Counted from the stretch's first letter, positions 1 through 8,281 are shown. The stretch is 43,900 nt of DNA from Nostoc spongiaeforme FACHB-130 (GCF_014698475.1 NZ_JACJTB010000054.1:1-43900); one strand, 5' to 3'. The notes: generated by a model from the sequence alone, not told the origin. Made by a program: numbers and translations.

Positions 1-108
1 CATGTTGCCGCTAAAATCACCAGTCATACTCTACGCCTTTTTCTGCGTCAGCGTTTTGGTATTGATGTGCTTACTTTTGAACAGCATCCTCTGGCTTCAT
101 TCACATAA
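1..108 (+). CDS. C-terminal fragment of an unidentified gene
   Basis: Frame 1 is open from the window edge to a TAA at 106-108 and encodes 35 residues ending in DVLTFEQHPLASFT. The mix of charged, aromatic and aliphatic residues looks protein-like, and an intergenic repeat begins downstream. I do not recognise the family. A run of 35 open codons can arise by chance, and frame 2 is also open (2-154, hydrophobic, starting with ATG), so the call is tentative; the upstream sequence would decide it. Confidence 0.4.
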   Translation, partial: HVAAKITSHTLRLFLRQRFGIDVLTFEQHPLASFT

Positions 109-468
109 GGCGTATAAATATATAAGACAACGGTTGTTTGATGAGAATGGGTGAAAGGGTGTATAGGTTTTGCAGTATTTACACCCCTACGGGGAAGTCA
201 AAATTCACAAGTCAGAGAATTTTTGACTTGTTCTGCCCCTTCGCCCTCGCCCAAACTCTTGATTTCTCGTCTCATACCATTTCACGAAAAATCTGATACA
301 GATGTAAACCCTGAAAGGTTTACTGTATCTAAGTTTTTTAATTGCGTTAGCGAAGCGGTAGCGAGCCTGCGAGCGTCATTGCGACTTGCGAATTGTGAAT
401 TGGTATCAGTACGTAAATTAAATACAACCAATATTCTTGAGCATTGCTAAATGCTGTATTGGCAAATA
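109..468. other. Intergenic region with MITE-like repeat
   Basis: This 360-base stretch has no convincing gene. The 99-codon ORF on the plus strand has no ribosome binding site and runs across repeat DNA. The region holds the inverted-repeat element at 274-406. Its inner part (about 342-389) is a GCGAAGC/GCGAGC-rich string of a type seen dispersed in Nostoc genomes. Confidence 0.6.
274..406. repeat. MITE-like element, ATACCAWTTCAC termini
   Basis: The left end reads ATACCATTTCAC (274-285) and the right end, on the opposite strand, ATACCAATTCAC (395-406), giving a 133-bp element with near-identical 12-bp terminal inverted repeats. The left end continues into a TGATACA string, as in the related element at 30889-30998. 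No transposase is encoded, so it would depend on one elsewhere. The terminal match to the second copy is visible; mobility is inferred. Confidence 0.6.
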
Positions 469-2181
469 TCATTTTTCTTGTCCGGCTTGCAGAGAGAAAT
501 AATAGCTAAGAATTGTGGCTGGTTCGCCTAAACTGACCCATTCCTCGCCTAAGATTTCCGGCGGAATTTGCAACTGAGTATTGGTTTGGCCTCTTAAATC
601 TAGCTTTCTGAGTTTAGTTAGTTGCTGTATTTCTGAAGGCAAATTGATCAATTCATTATTTTCAAGATTCAGAATTTCTAGTTTTGTGAGTTGTCCAAAT
701 TCTGGTGGCAGACTGCTGAGTTGATTTTCTCGGAGGTCGATAGATCGCAGGTTGACCAATTGTCCTATTTCCGATGGTAAACTACTCAGTTGATTACCAC
801 CAAGAAAGAGCGATCGCAGGTTAACCAGTTTTCCTATTTCCGATGGCAAACTACTCAGTTGATTATCACCAAGAAAGAGCGATCGCAGGTTAACCAGTTT
901 TCCTATTTCCGGTGGCAGACTACTTAGTTGATTATCACCAAGAGAGAGCGATCGCAGTTTGACCAGTTGTATTATCTCCGATGGTAGACTACTCAGTGGA
1001 TTACCACCAAGAGAGAGCGATCGCAATTTGACCAGTTGTTCAAATTTCGATGGCAGACTACTTAGTTGATTCTCACAGAGGTTGAGGGATTGTAGATTGA
1101 CCAATTGTCCAAATTTCGGTGGTAGGCTACTCAGTTGATTCTCACAGAGGTCGAGGGATTTTAGGTTGATTAGTTGTCCAAATTCTGGCGGTAAGCTACT
1201 CAGTTTACTCCCGAAGAGGTTGAGGGATTGTAGATTGACCAATTGTCCAAATTCTGGTGGCAGACTACTCAGTTGATTATCACAGAGGTCGAGGGATTGT
1301 AGGTTGATTAGTTGTCCAAATTCCGGTGGCAGGCTACTCAGTCGAGCATCAGCGAGGTTTAGGGATTGCAGGTTGACTAATTGTCCAAATTCCGGTGGCA
1401 AACTGCTCAGGCGATTACTCAAGAGGTTGAGGGATTGCAGGTTGACCAATTCTCCTATTTCCGGTGGTAGATTCCTCAGCCGAGCATGAGCTAGGTTGAG
1501 AGATTGCAGATTGATCAGTTGTCCTATTTCCGGTGGCAGATTCCTCAGTCGAGCATGAGTGAGTTCGAGGGATTGCAGATTGATCAGTTGTCCGATTTCT
1601 GGTGGCAGATTTCTCAGTCGAGTATGAGCGAGGTCGAGCGATCGCAGATTGATCAGTTTTCCGATTTCCGGCGGCAAACTACGAATGTGATTACCAACGA
1701 GGTTGAGGGATTGCAGGTTGACCAATTCTCCTATTTCCGTTGGAAAACTACTAAGTTGATTAAAACTGAGGTTGAGCGATCGCAGATTGATCAGTTTTCC
1801 GATTTCCGGCGGCAAACTACGAATGTGATTACCAACGAGGTTGAGGGATTGCAGGTTGACCAATTCTCCTATTTCCGTTGGAAAACTACTAAGTTGATTA
1901 AAACTGAGGTTGAGCGATCGCAGATTGATCAGTTTTCCGATTTCCGGCGGCAAACTACGAATGTGATTACCAACGAGGTTGAGGGATTGCAGGTTGACCA
2001 ATTCTCCTATTTCCGTTGGAAAACTACTAAGTTGATTAAAACTGAGGTCGAGAGATTGCAGGTTGACAAGTTGTCCTATTTCCGGTGGCAGTTTTGTTAA
2101 ATCACTGTGGGAAAGGTCTAATTCTGTCGCGTTTTCCTTTGCGGCTTGTGCAATAATTTGCAGCAGTTCTTCGTTAGTCAT
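469..2181 (-). CDS. Leucine-rich repeat protein (ROCO-type LRRs, no GTPase domain)
   Basis: The 570-residue protein is almost entirely 23-residue LRRs of the form LPPEIGQLVNLQSLNLxxNQL, about 22 of them, after a short N-cap (MTNEELLQIIAQAAKENATE). This repeat type forms a curved solenoid for protein-protein contacts. In cyanobacteria such arrays often precede a Roc-COR GTPase; here the protein stops at EPATILSYYFSLQAGQEK, a segment resembling the linker before Roc, so it may be a truncated ROCO protein or a stand-alone adaptor. There is no signal peptide or membrane segment. The ATG follows GGCAACCCCAAA with no strong Shine-Dalgarno (SD) sequence. The middle of the gene contains a recent 138-bp triplication (1636-2049). 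The binding partner cannot be read from the sequence. Confidence 0.85.
   Translation of the reverse strand: MTNEELLQIIAQAAKENATELDLSHSDLTKLPPEIGQLVNLQSLDLSFNQLSSFPTEIGELVNLQSLNLVGNHIRSLPPEIGKLINLRSLNLSFNQLSSFPTEIGELVNLQSLNLVGNHIRSLPPEIGKLINLRSLNLSFNQLSSFPTEIGELVNLQSLNLVGNHIRSLPPEIGKLINLRSLDLAHTRLRNLPPEIGQLINLQSLELTHARLRNLPPEIGQLINLQSLNLAHARLRNLPPEIGELVNLQSLNLLSNRLSSLPPEFGQLVNLQSLNLADARLSSLPPEFGQLINLQSLDLCDNQLSSLPPEFGQLVNLQSLNLFGSKLSSLPPEFGQLINLKSLDLCENQLSSLPPKFGQLVNLQSLNLCENQLSSLPSKFEQLVKLRSLSLGGNPLSSLPSEIIQLVKLRSLSLGDNQLSSLPPEIGKLVNLRSLFLGDNQLSSLPSEIGKLVNLRSLFLGGNQLSSLPSEIGQLVNLRSIDLRENQLSSLPPEFGQLTKLEILNLENNELINLPSEIQQLTKLRKLDLRGQTNTQLQIPPEILGEEWVSLGEPATILSYYFSLQAGQEK
1636..2049. repeat. 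Three 138-bp tandem copies inside the LRR gene
   Basis: Units begin at 1636, 1774 and 1912 with GAGCGATCGCAGATTGATCA. Copies 1 and 2 are identical base for base, and copy 3 differs only at its last base (2049). Each unit encodes 46 residues, exactly two LRRs, so copy number can change without breaking the frame. Identity at silent sites shows that the expansion is recent or kept uniform by recombination. Confidence 0.95.
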
Positions 2182-2560
2182 TTTGGGGTTGCCATACAGG
2201 TCTGACGACGATTGGCTGCTTAGACAAGCAGCCGAGAAATTGAGTTAATTAATAATTTAACTAACGTGAATGATATATAGGAATCCGATTTGATTTCTGA
2301 ATCTAGTTGTGTAGGTAGGGAGTAGGGAATGGGGAGTAGGGAGTAGGAAAGACGGCTGATTTGGGTGTACTGATTTTTTTCATAAATCAAATATGAGTCC
2401 TATACGCAGGACAGAAGCACAAAGCCAAGTTTAAGTTCTGAAATCAAGATGAGTGGGACTTTTGCATGGTTTTTGGTAAACATCTGCCCCCAAAATCTCT
2501 GTGTAATGTCTATCCTGGAATAGTAGGGGAATCACCTTAGCGTAAATTGCCAGCAGGTGT
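2182..2560. other. Intergenic region between LRR and kinase genes
   Basis: Divergent promoter space for the LRR gene (minus) and the kinase gene (plus). It holds a perfect 8-bp stem-loop GGCTGCTT/AAGCAGCC at 2214-2233, in the presumed 5' leader of the LRR gene, and the MITE-like element at 2276-2404. No clear -35/-10 pair stands out. Confidence 0.5.
2276..2404. repeat. MITE-like element, copy 1 (TATAGGAATCC termini)
   Basis: The 129-bp element is bounded by 26-bp imperfect terminal inverted repeats (2276-2301 and 2379-2404; outer bases TATAGGA). The interior is a GGGAGTAGGG-type run followed by TTGGGTGTACTGATTTTTT. A second copy with the same layout lies in the opposite orientation at 29779-29897, and a half copy at 5075-5125. 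It has no coding capacity. Confidence 0.75.
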
Positions 2561-2563
2561 TTG

Positions 2564-3733
2564 ATGCTGCAAATAGAACAGATAATACACCACCGTTATC
2601 AAATCCAACGGCAAATCGGTAATAATGGCATTCGCCAAACTTGGCTGGCCAAAGATTTACAAGCTGCTGATGGAGGAGAATCATTAGTTGTGGTCAAACT
2701 TTTGGCTTTCGGCGGAACTGTACAGTGGGATGATTTGAAGTTGTTTGAGCGAGAAGCACAAATTCTCAAACAGTTAAAACATCCGCGCATTCCGCAATAC
2801 ATTGATTATTTTTGTGTTGATGACCGGACATTATGGTTTGGCTTAGTCCAAGAATATATTCCTGGGGAGTCACTCAAAGAAAAACTAGCAATTGGTAAAC
2901 GCTGTACAGAAAAGCACGCCCGGAAAATTGCGACTGAGGTTTTAAAAATTCTGGTATATCTGCATGAGTTGAATCCTGGTGTGTTGCATCGGGATATCAA
3001 GCCCAGTAATTTAATTTGGGGTGAAGATAATCAGATATATTTGGTAGATTTTGGTGCAGTCCAAGATAAAGCTGCTAAAGAAGGCGTGACTTTTACGGTG
3101 GTTGGGACTTATGGTTATGCGCCGATGGAACAATTTGGTGGTAGGGCTGTTCCTGCATCTGATTTGTATGCTTTGGGCGCATCGTTAATTCATTTATTAA
3201 CGGGTATTCCCCCTGGTGATTTACCGCAACAAGATTTGCGGTTGCAATTTGCTGATAGAGTTAACGTGAGTTCTAGTTTTATGCGCTGGTTACAAAAGAT
3301 GACTGAACCTGCGCCGGAACAACGCTTTAGTAATGCCCGCCAAGCAATTGAGGCTTTAAAATCTAATCTGGCTGTCAAACCTGTAAGCAATAAGATAGTT
3401 AATAATTCTGGGTGTGGGATTAATTCTACAGAACCAGTACCAGAGGAGATTTTGGGATGGAATTGGGGGGCTTTTTTATTACCTTGGTTATGGTTATGGA
3501 CTAATCAGGTATGGTGTGGCTTATTTTGTTTTGTACCGCAGATTGGTTGGTTTATGGCGATCGCAATGGGGGCGAAAGGCAATGAATGGGCTTGGAGAAG
3601 TAGACAATGGCGCAGTATTGAACATTTTAAAGAACATCAACGTGGTTGGGCGATCGCGGGAATCCTCGTCGGCGCACCCATAAGTTTAATTTTGTGGATT
3701 ACGGCATTTCTCGCGTTGAAGTCAATATTTTAA
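2564..3733 (+). CDS. Membrane-anchored Ser/Thr protein kinase (Hanks type)
   Basis: The N-terminal two thirds is a protein kinase domain. Counting from the ATG, it has the ATP-site lysine in VVVKLL (about residue 45), HRDIKPSN (142-149), DFG (162-164) and an APMEQ motif in place of APE. The glycine loop is weak (IGNNGIRQTW). The last 90 residues hold hydrophobic segments (GAFLLPWLWLW, CGLFCFVPQIGWFMAIAM, AGILVGAPISLILWITAFLAL), so it is probably tethered to the membrane with the kinase in the cytosol. A TTG lies one codon upstream; the ATG at 2564 is the likelier start. The family is abundant in cyanobacteria and its substrates are unknown. The palindrome at 3763-3795 follows the gene. Confidence 0.88.
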   Translation: MLQIEQIIHHRYQIQRQIGNNGIRQTWLAKDLQAADGGESLVVVKLLAFGGTVQWDDLKLFEREAQILKQLKHPRIPQYIDYFCVDDRTLWFGLVQEYIPGESLKEKLAIGKRCTEKHARKIATEVLKILVYLHELNPGVLHRDIKPSNLIWGEDNQIYLVDFGAVQDKAAKEGVTFTVVGTYGYAPMEQFGGRAVPASDLYALGASLIHLLTGIPPGDLPQQDLRLQFADRVNVSSSFMRWLQKMTEPAPEQRFSNARQAIEALKSNLAVKPVSNKIVNNSGCGINSTEPVPEEILGWNWGAFLLPWLWLWTNQVWCGLFCFVPQIGWFMAIAMGAKGNEWAWRSRQWRSIEHFKEHQRGWAIAGILVGAPISLILWITAFLALKSIF

Positions 3734-3762
3734 GGCTGTCTGAGTTGTTGTAGAGAGGTTAT

Positions 3763-3795
3763 AGATTCCCGACTTTTTGAAAAAGTCGGGAATCT
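3763..3795. repeat. AGATCCCCGACTT palindrome, copy A
   Basis: A perfect 16-bp inverted repeat (AGATTCCCGACTTTTT, one-base centre) just after the kinase stop codon. Related copies are at 24995, 36183 and 39545. All four can fold into a strong hairpin, and three sit directly 3' of a plus-strand gene, so a role in transcript ends is possible, although there is no classical U-tract. Confidence 0.85.
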
Positions 3796-3822
3796 GAACA
3801 CCCGCACAGATCAAGCTTTCAG

Positions 3823-3919
3823 CTAGTACAATACGGCGTAAATAAACAGACCATAAGAAATTACTAAAAGGCTTCTGGTATCGTTATTATTTCTTTTTAC
3901 TTTTGCCTTTTTGTACTAG
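3823..3919. repeat. Short inverted-repeat element with CTAGTACAA ends
   Basis: CTAGTACAA at 3823-3831 is matched by TTGTACTAG at 3911-3919, bounding a 97-bp AT-rich stretch with no gene. Together with copy A it fills the space between the kinase and the convergent msrA. The 9-bp ends are exact; calling it a mobile element is inference. Confidence 0.45.
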
Positions 3920-3921
3920 TC

Positions 3922-4599
3922 CTATTTAGTATAAATTTCAGGAAATGTGGCTTGAAGTTTAGCCAATTTTGGTAAGTCATGGGCTACGACATAGCGACTA
4001 TCTGGATTACGGGTTATATAGTTTTGATGGTATTCTTCTGCTTGATAAAAACCTTTTAGTGGACTAATTTCGGTGACAATATTTTGATCAAATATTTTCT
4101 GCTGGTTAAGTTTATCAATATATTGTTGTGCTTCTTGCTTTTGTTCATTGTTAGCAAAAAATATCACTGAACGATATTGTCTACCAGAATCCGGCCCTTG
4201 ACGATTTAATTGTGTCGGGTCATGGGCTACTAAAAAGTAAACTTTTAATAATTGTTCGTAAGAAATTTTGGAGGGATCATAAGTAATTTTCACTGATTCT
4301 GCGTGATTGGTAAATCCAGAACTAACAAGTGAGTAGTCTGCGGTTATTGCATCGCCGCCAGAAAAGCCAGAAACCACATCAGACACACCATTGAGATGCT
4401 CAAATACTGCTTCCATTCCCCAAAAGCAGCCACCACCAAAAACGGCTACTTGCTTTGTTTGAGGTGTAGTGGTGGAAATATCACTGGCGGGAGTGGGAAA
4501 TAGTACACGCGATGCACCATACAAGAGGATGAAACTCAAAGTGATGATGGACAAGTTGCGTACTAGGTTGCGAGAAAGTGTCAAGTTGCTATTTGACAT
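3922..4599 (-). CDS. msrA: Peptide methionine sulfoxide reductase MsrA, membrane-anchored or exported
   Basis: Reduces methionine-S-sulfoxide in proteins. The motif GGGCFWGMEAVF places the catalytic cysteine at residue 58; DPTQLNRQGPDSGRQYRS and the C-terminal EEYHQNY are further family signatures. An N-terminal hydrophobic stretch (residues about 16-34, LSIITLSFILLYGASRVLF) should anchor or export the enzyme, so it probably repairs proteins outside the cytoplasm. That cysteine is the only one in the 225 residues, so the usual resolving cysteine is missing and regeneration must use an external reductant. The GNAT gene lies 17 bases upstream, probably co-transcribed. Confidence 0.95.
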   Translation of the reverse strand: MSNSNLTLSRNLVRNLSIITLSFILLYGASRVLFPTPASDISTTTPQTKQVAVFGGGCFWGMEAVFEHLNGVSDVVSGFSGGDAITADYSLVSSGFTNHAESVKITYDPSKISYEQLLKVYFLVAHDPTQLNRQGPDSGRQYRSVIFFANNEQKQEAQQYIDKLNQQKIFDQNIVTEISPLKGFYQAEEYHQNYITRNPDSRYVVAHDLPKLAKLQATFPEIYTK

Positions 4600-4616
4600 G
4601 ATTGTATGAACTCCTT

Positions 4617-5075
4617 TTATGATTGATTTAGTTTTTTGCTCATGAGATAGCGATCGCTATCTTTAAATCCCACTCGATGATAAAAATTTTGGGCAGATGT
4701 ATTTTCTTTTTCAACTTCTAAATGTAACGCTTGAATATTCAGGGAAATACACACCTCCTCTAAAAACTTAATTGTTTGCTTGCCAATGCCTTGACCTTGA
4801 TAAGCTGGATTAATATATATTTCATCAATAAAAGCATCTCGTCCTCCGTATTCCAAACTATAACCAAATGAGAGAATGACATAACCAATTGCTTGATTTT
4901 GGTGTTGAATTAACCAGATGCGGCCTATAGACTCTTCATTCAGCAGTTGATTCAACGCATGACGCACAATAACTGCATTAAAGGAGAGATAACCATCGAG
5001 TTGATAAAATTCTTGGATTAAAACTAAAAGTGTTTCAATATCATTATTTGCTCCTGGTTTAAAGTTAATTTTCAT
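4617..5075 (-). CDS. GNAT-family N-acetyltransferase
   Basis: At 152 residues it has the usual size of a single GNAT domain. The acetyl-CoA pyrophosphate-binding loop is seen as YQGQGIGKQTIKFLEE (motif A), preceded by the strand DEIYINPAY and followed by LHLEVEKENTSAQNFYHRVGF. The substrate cannot be told; similar proteins acetylate small amines or protein N-termini. It lies between the histidine kinase gene and msrA in the same direction. Its start codon (5073-5075) touches a half copy of the TATAGGAATCC repeat family. Confidence 0.88.
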   Translation of the reverse strand: MKINFKPGANNDIETLLVLIQEFYQLDGYLSFNAVIVRHALNQLLNEESIGRIWLIQHQNQAIGYVILSFGYSLEYGGRDAFIDEIYINPAYQGQGIGKQTIKFLEEVCISLNIQALHLEVEKENTSAQNFYHRVGFKDSDRYLMSKKLNQS

Positions 5076-5125
5076 ATAGCAATCAAATTTGATTTCTGAA
5101 CTTATTCGTGAAGGTAGGGAATGAG
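5075..5125. repeat. Half copy of the TATAGGAATCC repeat
   Basis: Matches the left half of the element at 2276 (TTTGATTTCTGAA, then GGTAGGGA). It spans the GNAT start codon and the last codons of the histidine kinase, so part of the kinase C-terminus (IPYLHE) is repeat-derived. No matching right end is seen nearby. Confidence 0.55.
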
Positions 5126-6274
5126 ATTTTCTGGTTTTCCTCCTTTTACTTCTAATGCAGGTAATTTCAAAATAAAACTACTACCATTCCCAAGTTCCGA
5201 GCGGAGTTCAATTGTACCGCCAATGCACTCTACAAGGCGTTTGACGATACATAAACCCATACCAGTCCCGCCTGTAGCACGGGTGCGAGAAGAATCTAGG
5301 CGATAAAATGGTTCAAAAATGCGGGACTGTTCTAATAAAGGAATACCACAACCTTTGTCGCTGACTTGAATCATTGCTACATCTTCCGTTTGGGTGAGAT
5401 GTAAAATAATTGGCTCACCAGTAGCGGAATATTTCACCGCATTGGTAATCAAATTGTTTAATATCTGCATTAGCTGTTGACGCTCTGCTTTGACTTGGAC
5501 AGGAAAAGGAGCGATTTCTAACTGAATTTCCCGATGATGAAACTTTTCTGTCATTTCGGCGACAGCTACAACTACATCATTAAGTAAGAGTGGTTCAGTT
5601 TCGCGGGGACAGGGAATGGCGCTGTTATCCGCCCGTGCTAAGTCCAGTAAGTCTTGGAGGATATGATTCATTCTTTCTGCATCAGAAACAGCCATTTCGA
5701 GCGTTTCTTTTTGGGAAGCGGCTAAATTATGGCTACGTTGGAGACTTCTTTGCAGATATCCATAAACCACACTCAAAGGTGTGCGTAACTCGTGGGCTAA
5801 ATCACTGAATAACTGGCGTTGTTGTTCTTTGGCTTCAGAAAGTTTGGTTAAAAATTCTATCCATGTCTGGGCTAATTCTTGAATTTCACTTGGTGTTTGA
5901 TTTAAGCCTAACTGCTGGGGAGTCAGTTCAGTTGTGCAGGTTTCTGCCCATTGGTTAATCTGTTGTAATGGTAAGAGCGATCGCTTAATAAATAAAGTAG
6001 TCAAAACTGTGGTGATAGTCAGGGAAATAATACTCATCATTCCCAAACTTTGAATCACAGTTAACAGTTGATAATTATCAACCATCAAACATTGTTTAAT
6101 TTCCCATCCAACCCAGAGTGTAAAACTACTTAGTCCCAGAATCACAATTAAGATAATGCCAACAGTCAACCGAAAATGCAGTGAGGCCGTGTCAATTCTA
6201 GCGACAAAAAATTCAGCTAATTTTCTTTTAAAACTTTCCCCAAAATTTATTGGCATATCTTGATATATGAACAA
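5102..6274 (-). CDS. Sensor histidine kinase, two transmembrane segments
   Basis: Two-component sensor. Two membrane helices (about 36-57 and 77-97) enclose a very short external loop, followed by a HAMP-like linker, the H-box FSDLAHELRTPLSVVYGYLQ (phospho-acceptor His161), the N-box LNNLITNAVKYS, the G1 box SDKGCGI and GGTGMGLCIVK. With almost no periplasmic domain it may sense the membrane or act with a partner. No response regulator is adjacent, so it is an orphan here. A second ATG at codon 7 (MPINFGES) is a possible start, since the first codons overlap repeat-like DNA. The C-terminal residues lie in a repeat. Confidence 0.9.
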   Translation of the reverse strand: MFIYQDMPINFGESFKRKLAEFFVARIDTASLHFRLTVGIILIVILGLSSFTLWVGWEIKQCLMVDNYQLLTVIQSLGMMSIISLTITTVLTTLFIKRSLLPLQQINQWAETCTTELTPQQLGLNQTPSEIQELAQTWIEFLTKLSEAKEQQRQLFSDLAHELRTPLSVVYGYLQRSLQRSHNLAASQKETLEMAVSDAERMNHILQDLLDLARADNSAIPCPRETEPLLLNDVVVAVAEMTEKFHHREIQLEIAPFPVQVKAERQQLMQILNNLITNAVKYSATGEPIILHLTQTEDVAMIQVSDKGCGIPLLEQSRIFEPFYRLDSSRTRATGGTGMGLCIVKRLVECIGGTIELRSELGNGSSFILKLPALEVKGGKPENLIPYLHE

Positions 6275-6747
6275 AATAGATAAGGTAGACTAGGCAGATA
6301 AGGGAAATAAGGTAGATTTACATCTTGCACTTTCCATAGTTCAAATTTAATCGATGTTTCTTTGAGAAAGATGAGTTTTTCCTGAATAGAGTTAAAGCTT
6401 TTGCTGAAAGCTTATTCAGAACGATTTGGCATTATTCTATTATCAATACATAAATTATTGGATTTCTCCCGTTCTTAAGTAGGGATTAAATTTCTAAAAC
6501 ACCCTCTATTAACGGGTGTTTAAAAATCTGTATAGAGCCAACAAAAGTTAGTGTATGTATGGTATGCAATCCTTGTTTTGCAAGCATTGTGAGCTTTAGC
6601 GATTATTTTTTGTGCGGAAATTAAAGCGGACTCTTTATAAAATTTAATTTCTTATTCAGCCTTTTTTCATATTAATAAACTAATGTATTAATGTAGATGG
6701 ATTGCACAACACCAAGATATTATTTCACCCCAAAGTGAGGTTTGATT
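6275..6747. other. AT-rich intergenic region
   Basis: About 470 bases of divergent promoter space between the histidine kinase gene and the DUF2808-like gene. An 8-bp stem-loop AAACACCC/GGGTGTTT lies at 6497-6521. The plus-strand gene has a good SD sequence (GTGAGG, 6735-6740). No RNA gene or further ORF was recognised. Confidence 0.45.
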
Positions 6748-7251
6748 ATGAAAGCTTTAATATTTGGTAGTTTGTCTGCTTTAATAGTCACTACAGCCTC
6801 TACGGCTATAGCTACCCCAACTAAATCTCAACAGCTAGATTCTGCATCATCGTCTCAAGTTGCGTATACAGTTAATGTTCCGAGTATTACCAACTCTGGA
6901 GTTAGAAATGATACACATTTCATTAAAGTTGCAGTACTGGGAATGTCTGTACAAGACTTAATGATTTCTCTACCCAACCAAATGGAACGTTTTACTAATG
7001 TTCGGGTGGTAGATGATTCGGGTAAAGAAATTGCAGCAAAAACAGAAATCACCAAAGAGCGTTTGTCAATTATTTTTGATCAACCAATAGTTTCTGGTAC
7101 ATCTGTAGAAGTGCAGTTGACAGGTGTACAAACAAAAATTTTAGATGGGAGAATATTACTCTATGGAGTCACAGCTAAACGAACTGGTTTAGAAGGAGAG
7201 ATTCCTGTAGGTACAGCGAGAATTGACCTACCTTACAAAAATGCCAATTAA
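6748..7251 (+). CDS. Secreted DUF2808-like protein
   Basis: From ATG 6748 (SD GTGAGG, 7 bases upstream) the protein begins with a signal peptide (MKALIFGSLSALIVTTASTAIA) and continues as a small beta-rich domain of about 140 residues with LMISLPNQMERFTNVRVVDDSG and SIIFDQPIVSGTSVEVQLTGV. This layout fits the cyanobacterial DUF2808 family of exported proteins, whose function is unknown. It is a single gene; the next gene is on the other strand. Confidence 0.7.
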   Translation: MKALIFGSLSALIVTTASTAIATPTKSQQLDSASSSQVAYTVNVPSITNSGVRNDTHFIKVAVLGMSVQDLMISLPNQMERFTNVRVVDDSGKEIAAKTEITKERLSIIFDQPIVSGTSVEVQLTGVQTKILDGRILLYGVTAKRTGLEGEIPVGTARIDLPYKNAN

Positions 7252-7374
7252 TATTTAAAACCAGAATCTTCGCACTTTTAAGGCGGGGAGTATGTCAATT
7301 AGTGATATCGTGTCTTTTAGAATGCAGAGGTGCAGGAAAAATTAGTGCGATCGCTACATCTTGCACCAACTGTT

Positions 7375-8241
7375 TTATGATTTGTGGATAGCCCAATTAT
7401 CAGGAATCCTTTCTAAAAGTCCAGAACCAAAAACTTGATTCATATTTAAGTAATCAAGATGGACATAACCAATGTGACAATGACAAGTCTGGTTGGTACA
7501 AGGTTGATCAGATAAAGCTGTTTCCCAATCAGAATTGTAAATATTACCAATTGGTGATTTAATAAAATGACAACGGCGGATTGTCCCGTCGCCATCAACA
7601 GAAATTACGGATTTTCCAGCCCGACAAGAATGACCAAAGCTAGGATAATGTTTGGTATTTAATTCATATAATGGGTCGATAGATTGGAAAAACTCTCTGT
7701 CTGCTGGTGATAAATTGGGGATTTCAGCTTTGACAGCATTAATCCACAGATAAATTTGATTTGGTAATTCTTGACGTAAAGCGGCTATTTCTGATTTAAA
7801 CTTGGGGAAGCCCACAACTCCGACGCTAAATTTAACATTTTGGTGGTTTAATTGAAGACATTTGGATAAAAAGCGATCGCGTGATACCCATTCTGAGTGA
7901 AAAGTAGCCCAAAGTGCCAATTTATCTAGATTACATTCCTCTACCCAATCTATTTGACAGGAGAGATTAGTTTGGATTGCAGCTTTATTAACGTTGGGTA
8001 AATGGGTTAATTTTACCAAGGCTTGCTGATACCAAGAATGGATTAAGCCTTCTCCCCAAGGTGTGAATAGAATTGAAAATTGATGTTGGGGATGTTGGGA
8101 AATCCAATTGACAAACTTTTCTAAAGATTGTTTATCAATTGCTAATTCTGCGGCTGTTTGTTGGCGTTTAGCAAAGGGGCAATATTCACAGCCGTAGTTG
8201 CAACTGATTAAAGAGCCGCGATAAAGAATAGTGAGGTGCAT
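7375..8241 (-). CDS. STM4011-family radical SAM protein
   Basis: The radical SAM [4Fe-4S] motif is near the N-terminus: Cys14, Cys18 and Cys21 in LISCNYGCEYCPF. A GEGL turn follows (TPWGEGLIHSW). The C-terminal third carries a SPASM-like cysteine set (HSCRAGKS, IRRCHFIKSPIGN, CTNQTCHCHIG) able to hold an auxiliary cluster, as in radical SAM enzymes that modify peptides or proteins. Length (288 residues) and neighbours match the STM4011 family, named after a Salmonella gene, whose reaction is not known to me. It is the last gene of the minus-strand run, 40 bases after a tandem-LGG STM4015 gene, whose product is a plausible substrate. Confidence 0.85.
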   Translation of the reverse strand: MHLTILYRGSLISCNYGCEYCPFAKRQQTAAELAIDKQSLEKFVNWISQHPQHQFSILFTPWGEGLIHSWYQQALVKLTHLPNVNKAAIQTNLSCQIDWVEECNLDKLALWATFHSEWVSRDRFLSKCLQLNHQNVKFSVGVVGFPKFKSEIAALRQELPNQIYLWINAVKAEIPNLSPADREFFQSIDPLYELNTKHYPSFGHSCRAGKSVISVDGDGTIRRCHFIKSPIGNIYNSDWETALSDQPCTNQTCHCHIGYVHLDYLNMNQVFGSGLLERIPDNWAIHKS

Positions 8242-8281
8242 ATTAGTTGAAAGATGAAAATACCCATTTTGAATTTTTAAA

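Noticed and set aside
151-450. 99-codon plus-strand ORF
   Set aside because: It has no binding site and crosses the inverted-repeat element at 274-406.
1636-2049. CRISPR array
   Set aside because: The 138-bp units are directly adjacent with no spacers and are translated as LRRs.
1304-2100. Plus-strand ORFs over the LRR gene (61 and 198 codons)
   Set aside because: They are antisense shadows of the LRR repeats; their own repeat pattern simply mirrors the 138-bp units.
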